A DNA stretch of 14,266 bases from DATNFP01 sp035606335 (lineage in GTDB: Bacteria; Bacteroidota; Bacteroidia; Chitinophagales; Chitinophagaceae). The first letter of the stretch is position 1. Each line of letters begins with the position of its first letter. The stretch spans positions 1-14,266 of the forward strand of contig DATNFP010000058.1 of NCBI GenBank assembly GCA_035606335.1, read 5' to 3'. The translations under genes and the position numbers were made by a program. Of this stretch, positions 13,806 through 14,266 are shown piece after piece. The notes under the pieces were generated by a model. It did no database searches. It had not been told where the DNA came from and was given only the letters and a program-made list of their open reading frames with translations.

Positions 13806-14266
13806 TTATTTCATAAGAAATGGCATCTTCGCAATATGCTTTAGTGCCATACCTGTGCCACGTACTACCGCACGCAGAGGATCATCAGCAACGTGTACAG
13901 GTAACTTTATCTTATGAGAGATCCGCTTATCAAGACCACGTAGTAAAGCGCCACCACCTGTTAAGTACAATCCGCGACGATAGATATCTGCCGCAAGTTC
14001 GGGCGGAGTGCTTTCCAATGCTTTCAATATTGCTTCCTCTATTTTGAAAATAGATTTGTCGAGTGCCTCTGCAACTTCCTGGTAAGATACCATGATCTGT
14101 TTTGGAATACCTGTAACAAGATCACGTCCGTTTACTGCAATATCATCGGGTGGATTATCAAGATCTTTCAGCGCAGACCCAACATGTATTTTTATTTGCT
14201 CAGCAGTACGCTCACCTATCATTAGGCTGTGATACCGTCTCATCGCTTCCATTATATCTGCAGTAA
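13806..14266 (-). CDS. mreB: Rod shape-determining protein MreB, C-terminal part (5' end outside window)
   Basis: The frame continues to the window edge, giving the last 152 residues or so of MreB. Diagnostic segments are RRYHSLMIGERTAEQIKIHVGSA, the NGRDLVTGIPK loop, the adenosine-binding LYLTGGGALLRGLD motif, and the C-terminal DDPLRAVVRGTGMAL. MreB is the bacterial actin that forms membrane-bound filaments guiding lateral wall synthesis. The ATG at 14252 is an internal methionine, not the start, because conserved coding continues upstream of it. It is the first visible gene of an mreB-mreC-mreD operon. Confidence 0.95.
   Translation of the reverse strand, partial: TADIMEAMRRYHSLMIGERTAEQIKIHVGSALKDLDNPPDDIAVNGRDLVTGIPKQIMVSYQEVAEALDKSIFKIEEAILKALESTPPELAADIYRRGLYLTGGGALLRGLDKRISHKIKLPVHVADDPLRAVVRGTGMALKHIAKMPFLMK

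Noticed and set aside
14250..14252. ATG at 14252 as the start of mreB
   Set aside because: The frame stays open to the window edge with MreB-like residues upstream, and the visible part is less than half the usual MreB length.

Overview
The window most likely comes from a chromosome of the phylum Bacteroidota, probably near Chitinophagales. The evidence is a secreted protease with a type IX secretion (Por secretion) C-terminal domain, a TonB-dependent receptor with a carboxypeptidase-regulatory-like N-terminal domain, A-rich translation starts in place of strong Shine-Dalgarno sites, and several matches to the Bacteroidota -7 promoter element TAnnTTTG. The assignment rests on gene content only; no rRNA or tRNA was seen.

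Layout. (1) 1-1410, plus strand: 3' end of a large outer-membrane beta-barrel protein, ending at a strong terminator shared with the convergent operon. (2) 5549-1463, minus strand: a compact four-gene operon. It encodes a small His/Cys-containing membrane-anchored protein, a TonB-dependent receptor resembling the zinc receptor ZnuD, a lipoprotein of a kind found beside such receptors, and a small beta-barrel protein. A TAAATTTG promoter element is overlapped by a perfect 12-bp palindrome, which suggests repressor control; metal acquisition is the likely role. (3) 7956-5692, minus: a secreted M43 (pappalysin/cytophagalysin-type) zinc metalloprotease with a PKD-like domain and a T9SS sorting domain, followed by a long terminator hairpin. 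(4) 10630-8068: a divergent, lambda-like regulatory module. An S24 (LexA/CI-type) repressor lies on the plus strand. Facing it on the minus strand is a tightly coupled set: a free-standing DnaA domain-IV protein, two unknown small proteins, and a Mu Gam-like DNA-end-binding protein. Three related operators (TACAG-N4-CTGTA) sit between them, one of them on the predicted promoter of the Gam operon. No transposase, integrase or virion gene is present. (5) 10650-12184: three small unknown genes around a 407-bp AT-rich gap. (6) 14266-12307, minus: mreB (partial), mreC and mreD of the rod-shape/elongasome cluster.

The most interesting part is region 4. It is either the early-control end of a decayed Mu-like phage or a retained stand-alone circuit in which repressor self-cleavage or release would switch on a Ku-like end-binding protein. 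The second is the candidate metal-uptake operon with its operator-over-promoter arrangement.
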